Positions 26,341 through 35,351 are shown, counted from the first letter of the stretch. The stretch: DNA of 64,000 nt from Fibrobacterota bacterium (GCA_016715065.1 JADKBN010000029.1:62001-126000), one strand, 5' to 3'. Numbers and translations are program-made. Notes: generated from the letters alone by a model not told the origin.

Positions 26341-28402
26341 GTGGAACATCCTGATCGTCGACGACGACGAGGCCATCCTGGGTTTCTACCGGAAGATCTT
26401 CTCCACCACGACCTCGTCGGAATTTGACATCCTGGGAACCTCCCTCCCCGCCGAACCTTCCAAGGTCTCCTGCCGGACCTTTTCCTCGCCTGACGAGTTG
26501 CTGGCCACCTATCGCAAGGAGGTGGCGGAGGGTTCGAGGAATCCGGTTTGCGTCCTGGACATCCGCATGCCGGGGCGCAACGGGGTGGAGACCGCCAGGG
26601 AGCTGCGCCAGATCGATCCCGACATCGAGATCATCCTGTGCTCCGCCTACGCCGACCAATCGATCGTCCAGATGCGCTCCATGCTCAAGGAAGGATTCTA
26701 CTTCGTCAGGAAGCCGTTCCAGCCCGACGAATTCGCCTTGCTGGTCGAATCCCTCTGCATCTCGTGGGAGCGACAACGCGCCCTGGAAGCCAGCGAACGA
26801 TCGCTCGCCGACCAGAAGCGTCGTTTCCAGGAAATCCTGGAGGCGACGCGCGTAGGGACCTGGGAATGGGATGTGGAAACCGGGAGTCTGCGCATCAACG
26901 AACGATGGGCGGAAATCGTGGGCAGGAGGGTCGAGGACCTGGCCCCCAGGATCTCCACCTGGACCGAGCTCACCCATCCGGACGACCTCACCCTCTCCAA
27001 TTCGAAGGTCTGGCAGGTCTTCAGCCGGGAGATCGACCACTACGATGCCGAATTGCGCATGCGCCACCTCGACGGAAGGTGGATCTGGATCCACGACCGC
27101 GGGCGGGTGGTGGAATGGTCGCCCAGCGGGAAGCCGCTGCGCATGAGCGGCACCCACTCGGAGATCACCGAGCGGAAGACCCTGGAGGAGAGACTCCGCA
27201 GAACCAACGAGGAGCTCGCCCTGACCCACGCCCGGGACCAGGAATCGACGAGCGCCGCCATCGCGGCCAGCCGTGCCAAGTCGGAATTTGTCGCCAACAT
27301 GAGCCACGAGATCCGTACGCCCATGAACGGGATCCTTGGCATGGTGGAGCTTTTGCGGGTGACGAACCTCGACAAGGACCAGAGACATTACCTGGACCTC
27401 ATCAAAACCTCGGGGCGGACGCTGCTGGATCTTATCAACGGGATCCTCGACTTTTCCAAGATCGAGGCGCGGAAGCTCGAGATCGAACCAGGGGAATTCC
27501 CCGTCGCGCAGCTGTCCAGCGAGATCCACGCCCTCTTTTCCGAATCCGCCTCCCTCAACAAGATCGGGTTCTCCTGCCTCGTCGGTGCGGACGTCCCCGC
27601 CATCCTGATCGGCGACCTGCGACGGATCAGACAGATTCTGGTCAACCTGGTGGGCAACGCCCTCAAGTTCACCTCGGCGGGTTCCGTTCGGGTCTCCATC
27701 GAGAGATCGCGGGTCGAACAGGATCCGGCGTGGATCCGTTTCGAGGTGTCCGACACGGGAATCGGGATTCCCGAGCAGGCCCGGGAGAAGATCTTCCAGC
27801 CTTTCGTCCAGGCCGACGGCTCCACCACCCGGAGGTTCGGCGGGACCGGCTTGGGGCTGGCGATCTCCAAGGAATTGGCCACCGCCATGGGAGGTGATCT
27901 GGTTCTGACCAGATCCGATCCGCAGGGAACCGTGTTCACGCTCGAACTGCCGCTGCGAGGGGTGATCGCGAAAACCGCCCAACCCACCATGGTCGAGCCG
28001 AACACGGAATCGCTCGCGGGATGTCGGGTCCTGGTCGCGGAGGACAACCAAATAAACCAGCTCGTCACGGTGAAGCTGCTGGGCATGCTCGGATGTTCCG
28101 CGGAAGTGGCCAACAACGGTCTGGAAGCGATCCGACGCGTCGAGCAGGAGGACTTCGACTTGGTGTTGATGGACTGCCAGATGCCCCAGTTGGATGGATT
28201 CGAGGCGACCCGACGGATCCGCTCGATGGATGCGAATCCAGATCGCCGGGACATCCCGATCATCGCCTTGACCGCCAACGTCTTCGCGGAGGATCGCGAC
28301 AAGTGTTTGCGCTGCGGGATGAACGACTACATTCCCAAGCCGATCGTCCCCAAGAACCTGGTAGATGTGCTCCAGAAATGGCGTCGAATCCGTCCTGGCT
28401 AG
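26333..28402 (+). CDS. Hybrid histidine kinase: REC-PAS-HisKA-HATPase-REC
   Basis: A 689-residue soluble protein. The N-terminal receiver starts NILIVDDDEA with phosphoacceptor Asp76 (VCVLDIRMPG) and Lys127. A PAS domain spans about 163-285. HisKA contains NMSHEIRTPMNG (His325). The ATPase domain carries VGNALKFTS, DTGIGIPE and RRFGGTGLGLAI. A second receiver at about 565-689 has Asp614 (VLMDCQMPQLDGFEA). There is no membrane segment. Placed after the Cache kinase, it is a natural integrator; the final output regulator is not in the neighbourhood. Confidence 0.92.
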   Translation: MSEWNILIVDDDEAILGFYRKIFSTTTSSEFDILGTSLPAEPSKVSCRTFSSPDELLATYRKEVAEGSRNPVCVLDIRMPGRNGVETARELRQIDPDIEIILCSAYADQSIVQMRSMLKEGFYFVRKPFQPDEFALLVESLCISWERQRALEASERSLADQKRRFQEILEATRVGTWEWDVETGSLRINERWAEIVGRRVEDLAPRISTWTELTHPDDLTLSNSKVWQVFSREIDHYDAELRMRHLDGRWIWIHDRGRVVEWSPSGKPLRMSGTHSEITERKTLEERLRRTNEELALTHARDQESTSAAIAASRAKSEFVANMSHEIRTPMNGILGMVELLRVTNLDKDQRHYLDLIKTSGRTLLDLINGILDFSKIEARKLEIEPGEFPVAQLSSEIHALFSESASLNKIGFSCLVGADVPAILIGDLRRIRQILVNLVGNALKFTSAGSVRVSIERSRVEQDPAWIRFEVSDTGIGIPEQAREKIFQPFVQADGSTTRRFGGTGLGLAISKELATAMGGDLVLTRSDPQGTVFTLELPLRGVIAKTAQPTMVEPNTESLAGCRVLVAEDNQINQLVTVKLLGMLGCSAEVANNGLEAIRRVEQEDFDLVLMDCQMPQLDGFEATRRIRSMDANPDRRDIPIIALTANVFAEDRDKCLRCGMNDYIPKPIVPKNLVDVLQKWRRIRPG

Positions 28403-28478
28403 CCGGCTTGGGCGGGGGAGGTTGTTCTCTGGCAGGTTCCCGTGGACAAAAACGCCCTCATGCAGGTATGATGAACCC

Positions 28479-29546
28479 ATGATGGCCCGTGCGATGCTCC
28501 CATGCCTTTGTGGCTTCGCGCTGGCTTTGTCTGCCTGCCGGGACAATGCTCCCGTTGGGTTTGTTGGCCACCTGAGCGGTCCGGCCTCGGAATTGAGCAT
28601 CGCCGGTAGGGATGGAGCCAAACTTTTTGTGGAGCAGGAGGGTTTTCGGCTCGTTTCGTGCGATTCGCGCGGCTCTCCGGCCGGTGCGGCAGCCTGCGTG
28701 CGCGCTCTTGCCGACAGCGGTGCGAAGGTGGTCATTGGACCGATGATCTCGGGGGTGGTGGATTCCGCCATCGCCGCGGCCAACTCCGTGGGCGCTCTGC
28801 TTGTCTCCCCCACGGTCAGTTCGCATCTGCTGATCGGGCTGGACGATCCATTCCTTCGGATGATCGGATCGAACCTGGACCAGGCGGACACCCTCGCCGC
28901 ATTGATGAGACATGGCGGATTCCGTCATCCCCTGGTTTTATGGGAGCGCAAGAATGCCGTCTACACCGAAGCCGTGGCGCGCCGGGTCCTCCTCAAATCG
29001 GGTGTTTCGTCCGATTCATTCCCGGCCTTTTCCTGGGGCTACACCACTGGACTGGATCTTTCGTTCGATTCGCTGGTCTTGGCCCATCCGGAGGTCGATG
29101 CCTTCGTGCTTTCCGGATCCGCGATGGACGCGGGCCTGCTGTGCAGAGCCGTCGCGCGGGGCGGATCCAAAGCGAAGTTGTTCGGAAGCCAGTTCGCCAT
29201 GGGCTCGGACCTGTTGCGCGTAGGGGGCGCGGCGGCGGAGGGCGTGGTCATCGCGGCGGCGGCTCCCCTGGCCGATTCCACCCCACTGCGCAGAACATTC
29301 TTGACACTTTTTGAACAACGGTTTCGACATCCTCCTGCATTCAGCGCCCATTTTGGTTGGGAAGCCGCGGTTGCCTCCAGACCAGGCTGGTCCCAACCGG
29401 ACGCCCGTCGGGCCAAGGCAGCGATCCTCGCCCAGGCTCGGGTCGCCCCGTTGGGCGACACGCTCGTGATGGATCGTTTTGGGGATACCCGCCGGAAGGT
29501 GGTTCCCCATGTGGTGAGGTCGGGCAGGTTCGAGGTGCTGCGGTGA
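28479..29546 (+). CDS. Lipoprotein of the branched-chain amino acid-type substrate-binding family (Peripla_BP_6)
   Basis: About 355 residues, starting at one of two adjacent ATG codons (28479, 28482). LALSAC is a lipobox. The body follows the LivJ/Peripla_BP_6 plan: GFVGHLSG, then AGRDGAKLFVEQE, DSGAKVVIGPMISGVV, LLVSPTVSS and VDAFVLSGSAMDAG. No ABC permease or ATPase genes are nearby. It is instead flanked by histidine kinase genes, and its stop overlaps the next kinase by GTGA. It is therefore more likely a ligand receptor for signalling than a transport component. Confidence 0.78.
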   Translation: MMARAMLPCLCGFALALSACRDNAPVGFVGHLSGPASELSIAGRDGAKLFVEQEGFRLVSCDSRGSPAGAAACVRALADSGAKVVIGPMISGVVDSAIAAANSVGALLVSPTVSSHLLIGLDDPFLRMIGSNLDQADTLAALMRHGGFRHPLVLWERKNAVYTEAVARRVLLKSGVSSDSFPAFSWGYTTGLDLSFDSLVLAHPEVDAFVLSGSAMDAGLLCRAVARGGSKAKLFGSQFAMGSDLLRVGGAAAEGVVIAAAAPLADSTPLRRTFLTLFEQRFRHPPAFSAHFGWEAAVASRPGWSQPDARRAKAAILAQARVAPLGDTLVMDRFGDTRRKVVPHVVRSGRFEVLR

Positions 29547-31234
29547 GGAAGCTGCCGGACATGGTCCTGCGCAAAACCCTCTTCGTAGGCGTGGTGCCGG
29601 TCCTGGTGGTCAGCTTGGCCACCTTGGTGATGCTGTTGCGCCACGGAGTGCTGGATGCCGTGCACGAGGCCGATGTCGAGGCGAAGCGCTCCAAGGCGAA
29701 TTTGGATCATTCCCTGGAAATCTTGGAGTCCAAATGGGTGGGCGTGCTCCGTGCCGATTTCCGTCCTCAGGTGCGAGGGACAGACCATGATCTCCTGCGT
29801 CGATGGATCGAACTGGATTCGGGAGTGTGTCTGGTGTCGGTGTGGCGCCAGGATTCGCTGGAATTCAGCCACCCTCGACGCGACGAGATCCCTCCGGGTG
29901 ACTTGATCCGAGAAGGGTGGTCGGATGTGGAAACCCATCCCCGCTGTGCCGGGCCGGTGGTTCGGTTCGCTTTCGATCTGGGGACCCGCCAGACGGCCAC
30001 GGTTGCCTTTCGGTTGAGTCCTCTATGGAAAACTCTCAGCACCCCTTTGCAGTATCCAGGCTCCCGCACATCCCTGTTGGATCGACACGGCTTGGTCGTA
30101 GGTGACCAGACAGGGAATCTCGCCGAGGTCTTGGAGAGCGATCCGATCATCGCTCGCGTCACCAAGGATTCCGTTCCATCGGCGGGTTGGCTACTGGAGC
30201 AAGGCGGCCTGTTTTCATTCGGGTCCAGCAAACTTTCCGGCCCTCCTTGGTGGGTGGTGGTCCGGCAGGATGTGTTTTCCACGCTGTTGCCCCTGGCACC
30301 CCTGGGTGTGGTCGTGCTGGCGATGTTGGCTTTGGCGGCCTGGCTTGCGCTGATGTTGGCGCGAAGCTCCACGGTGCTGATCCTGGAGCCCCTGGTGCAA
30401 TTGCGCAATTCGCTCGCCGCTCTGGAAGAAGGAGAGTTCGAGGGCGAGCTCGAGCCAGGGGATATCCTTGAAATCAACCAACTGGCCAACACCTACAACC
30501 GCATGGCGTTGGCCATCCAGCGTCGGGAATCCGCTCGGCTGCGCGAGTTGGAGACCATGGTCACGGAATTGGAATCGTTTTCCTATTCCGTATCCCACGA
30601 TCTGCGCGCGCCACTTCGCTCGATCCAGGGGTTTTCCCGTATTCTGTTGGACGAAGAATCGGAACGAATCTCCGCGGACGGGACGGAATACCTGCGCAGA
30701 ATCCAAGCGGCATCACTGCGCATGGGGGTGCTCATCGACGACCTTTTGCGATTGGCCCACGCGGCACGCACACCGCTGGAATGGAATCTGGTCGAGATGG
30801 ACGTCCTGGTCGCGGATATTTTGCAGGAATTGCGCCCACTGATTGGAGACCGGTCGATTCGATGGTTCATCGAACCCTTGGGAACCTGCCGTGGTGATGT
30901 TGGATTGATGCGTCTGGTCTGGACCAATCTCCTCTCCAACGCCATCAAGTATTCTCAGAAAAAAGCCAACGCGGAAATCCGGGTTTCCCAAATCCGGTCG
31001 GAAAATGGGGATGCTTGGTGGTGGGTCCAGGACAACGGCATCGGGTTTGATCCACAATCGGCATCGAAGCTCTTCGGGGTATTCCAGCGGCTGCATGCTT
31101 CCTCCGAGTTCGAGGGAACAGGGGTGGGACTCGCTTTGGTCAAACGGATCGTGGAGCGCCACGGGGGAGAAGTGAGCGCACAAGCCGAACCGGACAAAGG
31201 TGCCAAGATCGGGTTTTCGATGCCACAGGCTTGA
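29543..31234 (+). CDS. Membrane sensor histidine kinase with periplasmic sensor and HAMP
   Basis: About 563 residues, starting with GTG (GAGG upstream) in a GTGA overlap with the binding-lipoprotein gene. An N-terminal TM (about 12-33) and a second (about 250-272) flank a periplasmic sensor of some 215 residues. A HAMP domain at about 277-328 leads to HisKA with SVSHDLRAPLRSIQGF (His352). The ATPase domain has NLLSNAIKYS, DNGIGFD and GTGVGLALVKRIVERHGG. Close coupling with the binding lipoprotein suggests that protein presents a ligand to this kinase. Confidence 0.9.
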   Translation: MRKLPDMVLRKTLFVGVVPVLVVSLATLVMLLRHGVLDAVHEADVEAKRSKANLDHSLEILESKWVGVLRADFRPQVRGTDHDLLRRWIELDSGVCLVSVWRQDSLEFSHPRRDEIPPGDLIREGWSDVETHPRCAGPVVRFAFDLGTRQTATVAFRLSPLWKTLSTPLQYPGSRTSLLDRHGLVVGDQTGNLAEVLESDPIIARVTKDSVPSAGWLLEQGGLFSFGSSKLSGPPWWVVVRQDVFSTLLPLAPLGVVVLAMLALAAWLALMLARSSTVLILEPLVQLRNSLAALEEGEFEGELEPGDILEINQLANTYNRMALAIQRRESARLRELETMVTELESFSYSVSHDLRAPLRSIQGFSRILLDEESERISADGTEYLRRIQAASLRMGVLIDDLLRLAHAARTPLEWNLVEMDVLVADILQELRPLIGDRSIRWFIEPLGTCRGDVGLMRLVWTNLLSNAIKYSQKKANAEIRVSQIRSENGDAWWWVQDNGIGFDPQSASKLFGVFQRLHASSEFEGTGVGLALVKRIVERHGGEVSAQAEPDKGAKIGFSMPQA

Positions 31235-31247
31235 TCGACTGACCAAC

Positions 31248-31274
31248 AAAAAAGGGCAGCCTCATCGGCCGCCC
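31248..31274 (-). terminator. Intrinsic terminator of the RRM protein gene
   Basis: Read on the minus strand: an 8-bp GC-rich stem with one G-U pair (31267-31274 with 31254-31261), a 5-base loop, then six T residues (31248-31253). It follows the RNA-binding protein stop by about 30 bases. On the plus strand the stem has a mismatch and lacks a T-run. Confidence 0.88.
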
Positions 31275-31306
31275 TCGTATTCACAACTTCGCTGGAATGC
31301 GAATGA

Positions 31307-31903
31307 TCAGTCTTCGTAGCCGCCGGAGGAGCGTCCGCCGCCAAAGCCGCCGGAACGTCCGCCGCCGCCTGCGCCACGACCGCCGCCGAAGCCGCCGCCG
31401 CCCGCACCACGTCCGCCGCCGAAGCCGCCGGAACGTCCGCCGCCGCCGAAGCCGCCTTCGCGACCGCCGCCGCCTGCGCCGCGTCCGCCGCCGAAGCCGC
31501 CGCCGCCCGCACCGCGTCCGCCACCGAATCCACCACCAGCACCGCCGCCGAAGCCGCCGCCTGCGCCACCGGCTGGGCCGCCGAATCCACCACGGCTACC
31601 GCCGCCGAATCCGCCGCCGCCGCCAAAGCCGCCTTCACGACGAGGACGACGCTCGGAAGGATCGCGCTGGACCGCTTCGCTCACGCGGATGTTGCGTCCG
31701 TCCAAAACGGCGCCTTCCATCGACTCGAGGGCCTTGCGGCCTTCAGCGTCGTTTTCGAACGCGATGAAACCGAATCCGCGGCTACGGCCGGTTTCGCGAT
31801 CGGACACAACCGTGGCTTCCGTCACGGTGCCGAAAGCTTCGAACGCTTCTTTGAGGGTCTCGGCGGTTGTGGCCCAAGCCAGGCCGCCCACGAACAGTTT
31901 CAT
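31307..31903 (-). CDS. Glycine-rich RRM RNA-binding protein
   Basis: A 198-residue protein. Residues 1-80 form one RNA-recognition motif, with RNP2 at LFVGGL (3-8) and RNP1 at RGFGFIAF (about 42-49). The remaining 110 residues are Gly-Gly-Phe and Arg-Gly-Gly-like repeats (GGFGGG, GGRGAGGGG), a low-complexity tail usual in cyanobacterial and FCB-group RRM proteins. These proteins bind single-stranded RNA and are often cold-induced. Here the tail is much longer than average. The gene is monocistronic with its own terminator. Confidence 0.93.
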   Translation of the reverse strand: MKLFVGGLAWATTAETLKEAFEAFGTVTEATVVSDRETGRSRGFGFIAFENDAEGRKALESMEGAVLDGRNIRVSEAVQRDPSERRPRREGGFGGGGGFGGGSRGGFGGPAGGAGGGFGGGAGGGFGGGRGAGGGGFGGGRGAGGGGREGGFGGGGRSGGFGGGRGAGGGGFGGGRGAGGGGRSGGFGGGRSSGGYED

Positions 31904-31973
31904 ACTTTCCTTTCACGAGACCCTTCTCTACTGACTTGCTTCGAACGATCTCAAACACGCATTCCAGGTGCGT

Positions 31974-32006
31974 AGGTGCGGGAAAGGAATAATCCCTCCC
32001 GCACCT
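31974..32006. terminator. Hairpin between the carboxylase operon and the RRM gene
   Basis: Ten-base complementary arms at 31974-31983 and 31997-32006 enclose a 13-base loop. It lies just after the biotin-carrier stop codon and before the RRM gene, so it probably ends the carboxylase transcript. No T-run follows on the minus strand, so efficiency is uncertain. Confidence 0.5.
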
Positions 32007-32027
32007 GTCAATCCCCTTTTTCTTGGG

Positions 32028-32477
32028 TTACGCGTCCGGTGTCACGACAATCAATTGTTCGTGGTAATGGACATGCTGACCAGGCTTGATCTTGACTTCC
32101 GTCACCACGCCAGCGCGCGCCACCCGAATCGGATTGCGCATTTTCATGGCTTCCAGCAGGCACACCACTTGGCCGTATGCCACGCGGTCACCGACCTTGA
32201 TGTCCACCCGAACGATCACTCCCGGAATAGGAGCGATCACCGCGTTTTCCGTTCCCGGAAGGACGTCGGTCTTGCGCGGCTTCCAAACCGGAACAGGTAC
32301 ATGCGAGGCGCGAGGTGCGGCGGTGGGCGCAACCGGCGACGGAGGCATCACAGGAGCCTCTTCTTCCGGCCAGACCTCGATGCGCTCGCCTTCCACCAGC
32401 ACCACGACTGGGTTGGCGGTGAGGTCGCCGACCTGGACTTCGAACGGACGTCCCTCGACGGACAACTTCATCTTCAT
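32028..32477 (-). CDS. Biotin carboxyl carrier protein of an acyl-CoA (de)carboxylase
   Basis: A 149-residue biotinyl carrier. The C-terminal domain contains LLEAMKMRN, so biotin should be attached to Lys112. It is flanked by APIPGVIVRVDIKVGDRV and VKIKPGQHVHYHEQLIVV, as in the lipoyl/biotinyl fold. A Pro/Ala-rich hinge (about 40-65) joins it to an N-terminal segment. It moves CO2 between active sites in partnership with the carboxyltransferase encoded upstream. The start ATG 32477 follows GGAG and overlaps the previous stop (ATGA). No biotin carboxylase gene is nearby, which favours a decarboxylase complex. Confidence 0.9.
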   Translation of the reverse strand: MKMKLSVEGRPFEVQVGDLTANPVVVLVEGERIEVWPEEEAPVMPPSPVAPTAAPRASHVPVPVWKPRKTDVLPGTENAVIAPIPGVIVRVDIKVGDRVAYGQVVCLLEAMKMRNPIRVARAGVVTEVKIKPGQHVHYHEQLIVVTPDA

Positions 32478-32731
32478 CGTACACTCCTGCCTTTGATGGT
32501 CCGACCGCGCATCACGGCCTGCCATGCGGTGACGGAAGAGCCCGCGTCGGACTGGGCCAACAGCGACGCTTCCGAAAGACTTTTCGAACGAGCCACGGCG
32601 ACCGCTGCGATCGCGACCTTGCGGCGAAGCTCCTTCTCGTGGCGGTACTGCTCGCCCGTTTCCCCGGCAAGCTTGCGCAACACGGGGCGAACGAGCTTGC
32701 CGCCCAGGAAGGATAATGGATTGAATGCCAT
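32474..32731 (-). CDS. Small protein in the acyl-CoA (de)carboxylase operon (OadG-like position)
   Basis: An 85-residue basic protein between the carboxyltransferase and biotin-carrier genes, with an ATGA overlap to the latter. This position is usually held by the small gamma/delta (OadG-like) subunit of sodium-pumping decarboxylases. The C-terminal VTAWQAVMRGRTIKG vaguely resembles their terminal SxWxxxGR segment. Unlike OadG it has no obvious transmembrane helix; KVAIAAVAVARSK is the only hydrophobic stretch and is short. The subunit role is inferred from context. Confidence 0.6.
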   Translation of the reverse strand: MAFNPLSFLGGKLVRPVLRKLAGETGEQYRHEKELRRKVAIAAVAVARSKSLSEASLLAQSDAGSSVTAWQAVMRGRTIKGRSVR

Positions 32732-32745
32732 GTGGATCCTTTCCC

Positions 32746-34299
32746 TTATACCGGCATGTTGCCGTGCTTGCGCGGCGGCGTGGGTGAGGATTTGTCGCGG
32801 AGCGCCTTGAAGGCTTCGATGACCTTCATGCGGGTCTCGCGAGGCTCGATGATGTCGTCGATGTAGCCGGAGGCCGCCGCGAAATAGGGATTGTTGAAGC
32901 GCTTGCGGTAGTCTTCCGCCAGACGCTTGGCTTCGGCGACCTTGTCCGCGGCCGCTTCGATCTGCTTCTTGAACAGGATGTTCACGGCGCCTTCGGCACC
33001 CATCACGGCGATTTCCGCGGAGGGCCACGCGTAGGTGACGTCTGTTCCCAGGTACTTGGAGCTCATCACCACGTAGGCGCCGCCGTAGGCCTTGCGCGTC
33101 ACGATCGACACCTTGGGGACGGATGCCTCGGCGTAGGCGTAGAGCACCTTCGCGCCGTGGCGGATGATGCCGCGGTGTTCCTGGTCCACGCCGGGCAAAA
33201 ATCCCGGGCTGTCGATGAGGGTCAGGATGGGGATGTTGAAACAGTCGCAGGTGCGCACGAAACGACAGATCTTGTCTGCCGCGTCGATGTCCACCACGCC
33301 GGCCATCACGGACGGTTCTTGTCCCACGATGCCCACGGTCTGGCCACCCATGCGGGCGAGGCCGGTGAGCGCGTTGCAGGCCCAGGTGGGTTGGAATTCG
33401 CGCCACGAACCCTCATCCACGATGCGTTCCACCACTTCGTGCATCACGTAGGGTTCCATGCCGTCCAGCGGCACGATGGAGTTGAGTTCCTCGTCCATGC
33501 GGTCGGAAGGATCCGAGCAGGGCACGGTGGGAGGATTCTCCACGTTGTTGGCCGGGAAGAACGATAGAAGGTCGCGGGTCATGGCCAGCGCGTGTTCGTC
33601 GGATTCGGCCGCGAAATGGCTGGTACCCGAGATGCTCATGTGGGTTTCGCAGCCACCCAGGGTCTCGGCGTCCACGACTTCGCCCGTGACCGCCTTGATG
33701 ACGTCGGGGCCGGTCAGGAACATGTAGGAATGGTTTTTCACCATGATGATCACATCGGTGATGGCAGGGCTGTAGGCCGCGCCACCGGCGCAAGGCCCGA
33801 GCATGACGGAGATCTGCGGGATGCACCCGGAGTAGCGTGCGTTGCGCCTGAAGATCTCCGCATAGCCGCCCAGGGACTTCACGCCCTCCTGGATGCGCGC
33901 GCCGCCGGAATCGATCAGGCCCACCAACGGAGCGCCGTTGCGCAGCGCCAGATCCATCAATCGACAAATCTTGCGTGAAACCATGTCCGACATCGTGCCG
34001 CCGTACACGGTGAAGTCCTGGGCGTACAGATAGACAGGGCGGCCATCGATCTTGCCGTAGCCGGTCACCACGCCGTCGCCGGGGATGTGGTCCTTGGCGA
34101 AGCCGAGCTCGTCGCCCTGGTGGGTCACGTAGGGTTCCAGCTCGTGGAACGTGCCCTTGTCGATCAGAAGGGCGATCCGTTCGCGGGCGGTCAGCTTGCC
34201 TTTGGCATGCTGAGCGTCCACGCGGGCCTTGCCGCCTCCCTGGTGCACCTTGTCGCGCATCGCGCGAAGTTCGAGAATCCTGGGATCTTCCTGGGACAT
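32746..34299 (-). CDS. Acyl-CoA carboxylase carboxyltransferase / methylmalonyl-CoA decarboxylase alpha subunit
   Basis: A 517-residue biotin-dependent carboxyltransferase of the PccB/MmdA type. Typical blocks are visible: GKLTARERIALL, QDFTVYGGTMS, the oxyanion-hole region GLIDSGGARIQEG, GPCAGGAAYSPA, LIDSPGFLPGVDQEHRG and RKAYGGAYVVMSSK. It should move CO2 between biotin and propionyl-/methylmalonyl-CoA (or oxaloacetate). With a separate biotin carrier and a small subunit but no biotin carboxylase, the operon resembles methylmalonyl-CoA decarboxylase of the succinate-propionate route. A carboxylase with a distant AccC is the alternative. The start has a strong AAGGAGGA site. Confidence 0.9.
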   Translation of the reverse strand: MSQEDPRILELRAMRDKVHQGGGKARVDAQHAKGKLTARERIALLIDKGTFHELEPYVTHQGDELGFAKDHIPGDGVVTGYGKIDGRPVYLYAQDFTVYGGTMSDMVSRKICRLMDLALRNGAPLVGLIDSGGARIQEGVKSLGGYAEIFRRNARYSGCIPQISVMLGPCAGGAAYSPAITDVIIMVKNHSYMFLTGPDVIKAVTGEVVDAETLGGCETHMSISGTSHFAAESDEHALAMTRDLLSFFPANNVENPPTVPCSDPSDRMDEELNSIVPLDGMEPYVMHEVVERIVDEGSWREFQPTWACNALTGLARMGGQTVGIVGQEPSVMAGVVDIDAADKICRFVRTCDCFNIPILTLIDSPGFLPGVDQEHRGIIRHGAKVLYAYAEASVPKVSIVTRKAYGGAYVVMSSKYLGTDVTYAWPSAEIAVMGAEGAVNILFKKQIEAAADKVAEAKRLAEDYRKRFNNPYFAAASGYIDDIIEPRETRMKVIEAFKALRDKSSPTPPRKHGNMPV

Positions 34300-34482
34300 G
34301 GGTCCTCCTTCTCTGAGACGGTGAGGGTTGGAGAATGGAAAGCTCCGGGTGAACCCGGTGCCAACTCAAACCCGGTGGTCGTGGCGGTGTTCTGACACAC
34401 CTGTCCTCCGGGGGGCCTCTCGCGTCGAAGGGGCGGAAACGTAGCCTCTCCCCACCCCTGCGGTCAAGCGCTCTTCAGAGGC

Positions 34483-35037
34483 TCAGGGTGAAATCGGGGC
34501 GGTGCCTCCGGAGGAGGAGTCTGCGAACAGAAACCTCGCCAAATCCTTGGAAACCAAAATGCCCAGGGAATCTGCTGCCTTCCCGATTTCTGCCGAAGAT
34601 GCCGGAAAGCGATCGGCTGGAGCGGTTCCCACAAAGCCCAAGGACTGGATGTAGGTGGCGGAAAAGCGGGTGGTTTTCCGGGAATCGGCCCCGGCTACGG
34701 TCGCATTGCCCGCAAGACTCCAGGTCCTACGCCCCCAGAGCGGAAACCACTTGAAACGCGAATATTCGCCCTGGACGGGTCCGACCTCGACCCAGACAAG
34801 CCGAGCCAATTTGGACTTCTGCAGACATTTGGCGATGGCCGCTTCCGAGCGATCCGCGGTGCAATCGCCTCGCTCGCGAAGCTTCAAGAGGGTGTCTGGA
34901 GACACCACCGATCCTCGGGCGGCGAGGGAATCGTTCAAAATCCGGGTCAAGACCCCTGCGGAGGATGCCGAACCGAAGGCTCCATCGAACAGGAGGGTCG
35001 CAGGCGCCGACCACAGCAGTGGGCAAAGCCAAGCCAA
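34483..35037 (-). CDS. Small secreted protein of unknown function
   Basis: About 184 residues with a hydrophobic N-terminus (LCPLLWSAPATLLF) suggesting export. No family recognised. The start is uncertain: TTG 35037 is the best in-frame codon, six bases beyond the end of the HU-family gene, so the two are probably co-transcribed. Two cysteines (CTADRSEAAIAKC) could form a disulphide in the periplasm. Confidence 0.5.
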   Translation of the reverse strand: MAWLCPLLWSAPATLLFDGAFGSASSAGVLTRILNDSLAARGSVVSPDTLLKLRERGDCTADRSEAAIAKCLQKSKLARLVWVEVGPVQGEYSRFKWFPLWGRRTWSLAGNATVAGADSRKTTRFSATYIQSLGFVGTAPADRFPASSAEIGKAADSLGILVSKDLARFLFADSSSGGTAPISP

Positions 35038-35042
35038 CGAGA

Positions 35043-35351
35043 TCAGGATGCCGACTCCGCCAGCTCCCAGAGGGCTTCCGGGGATTCACCCAAGCGCAGT
35101 TCGGTGCTGAACTTGAACAACGGTACGCGGCGCTCCCCCAGGGGGACCACCTCTCCGGTGCGGGGATTGCGTGCAGGGCGAGGTTGGCGCTTGCGGGTCA
35201 GGAAAGTCCCGAAGCCCCGGATTTCGATGGTGCGTCCGGTCTGAAGCTCATCGCCGATCACTCGTAAAAATTCGTCCATGACCTGACGGGTCTTGGCCTG
35301 GGAGACTCCGGACTGGAACGATGCGCGCTGTACGAGGTCTTGCTTTGTCAC
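35043..35351 (-). CDS. HU/IHF-family DNA-binding protein
   Basis: A 102-residue histone-like protein starting at GTG 35351. It contains the dimerisation helices (KQDLVQRASFQSGVSQAKTR) and the family signature GRTIEIRGFGTF. The DNA-binding arm is RKRQPRPARNPRTGE, in which the Arg-Pro-Ala-Arg-Asn-Pro apex is intact. It bends or wraps DNA as a dimer. The longer upstream frame is antisense to serS and is not coding. It is divergent from serS across 160 bases. Confidence 0.9.
   Translation of the reverse strand: MTKQDLVQRASFQSGVSQAKTRQVMDEFLRVIGDELQTGRTIEIRGFGTFLTRKRQPRPARNPRTGEVVPLGERRVPLFKFSTELRLGESPEALWELAESAS

Noticed and set aside
26318..28891. 857-codon open frame on the minus strand
   Set aside because: Exactly antisense to the hybrid kinase. 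Low-complexity His/Gly/Asp-rich translation and no family signature.
31320..31640. Repetitive CCGCCG tract considered as CRISPR or microsatellite
   Set aside because: It is the coding sequence of the Gly-rich tail of the RRM protein; no regular repeat-spacer pattern. No CRISPR array was seen anywhere in the window.
31297..31767. Arg-rich 156-codon frame opposite the RRM protein
   Set aside because: Poly-Arg translation arises from the complement of GGC/GGT glycine repeats; not a protein.
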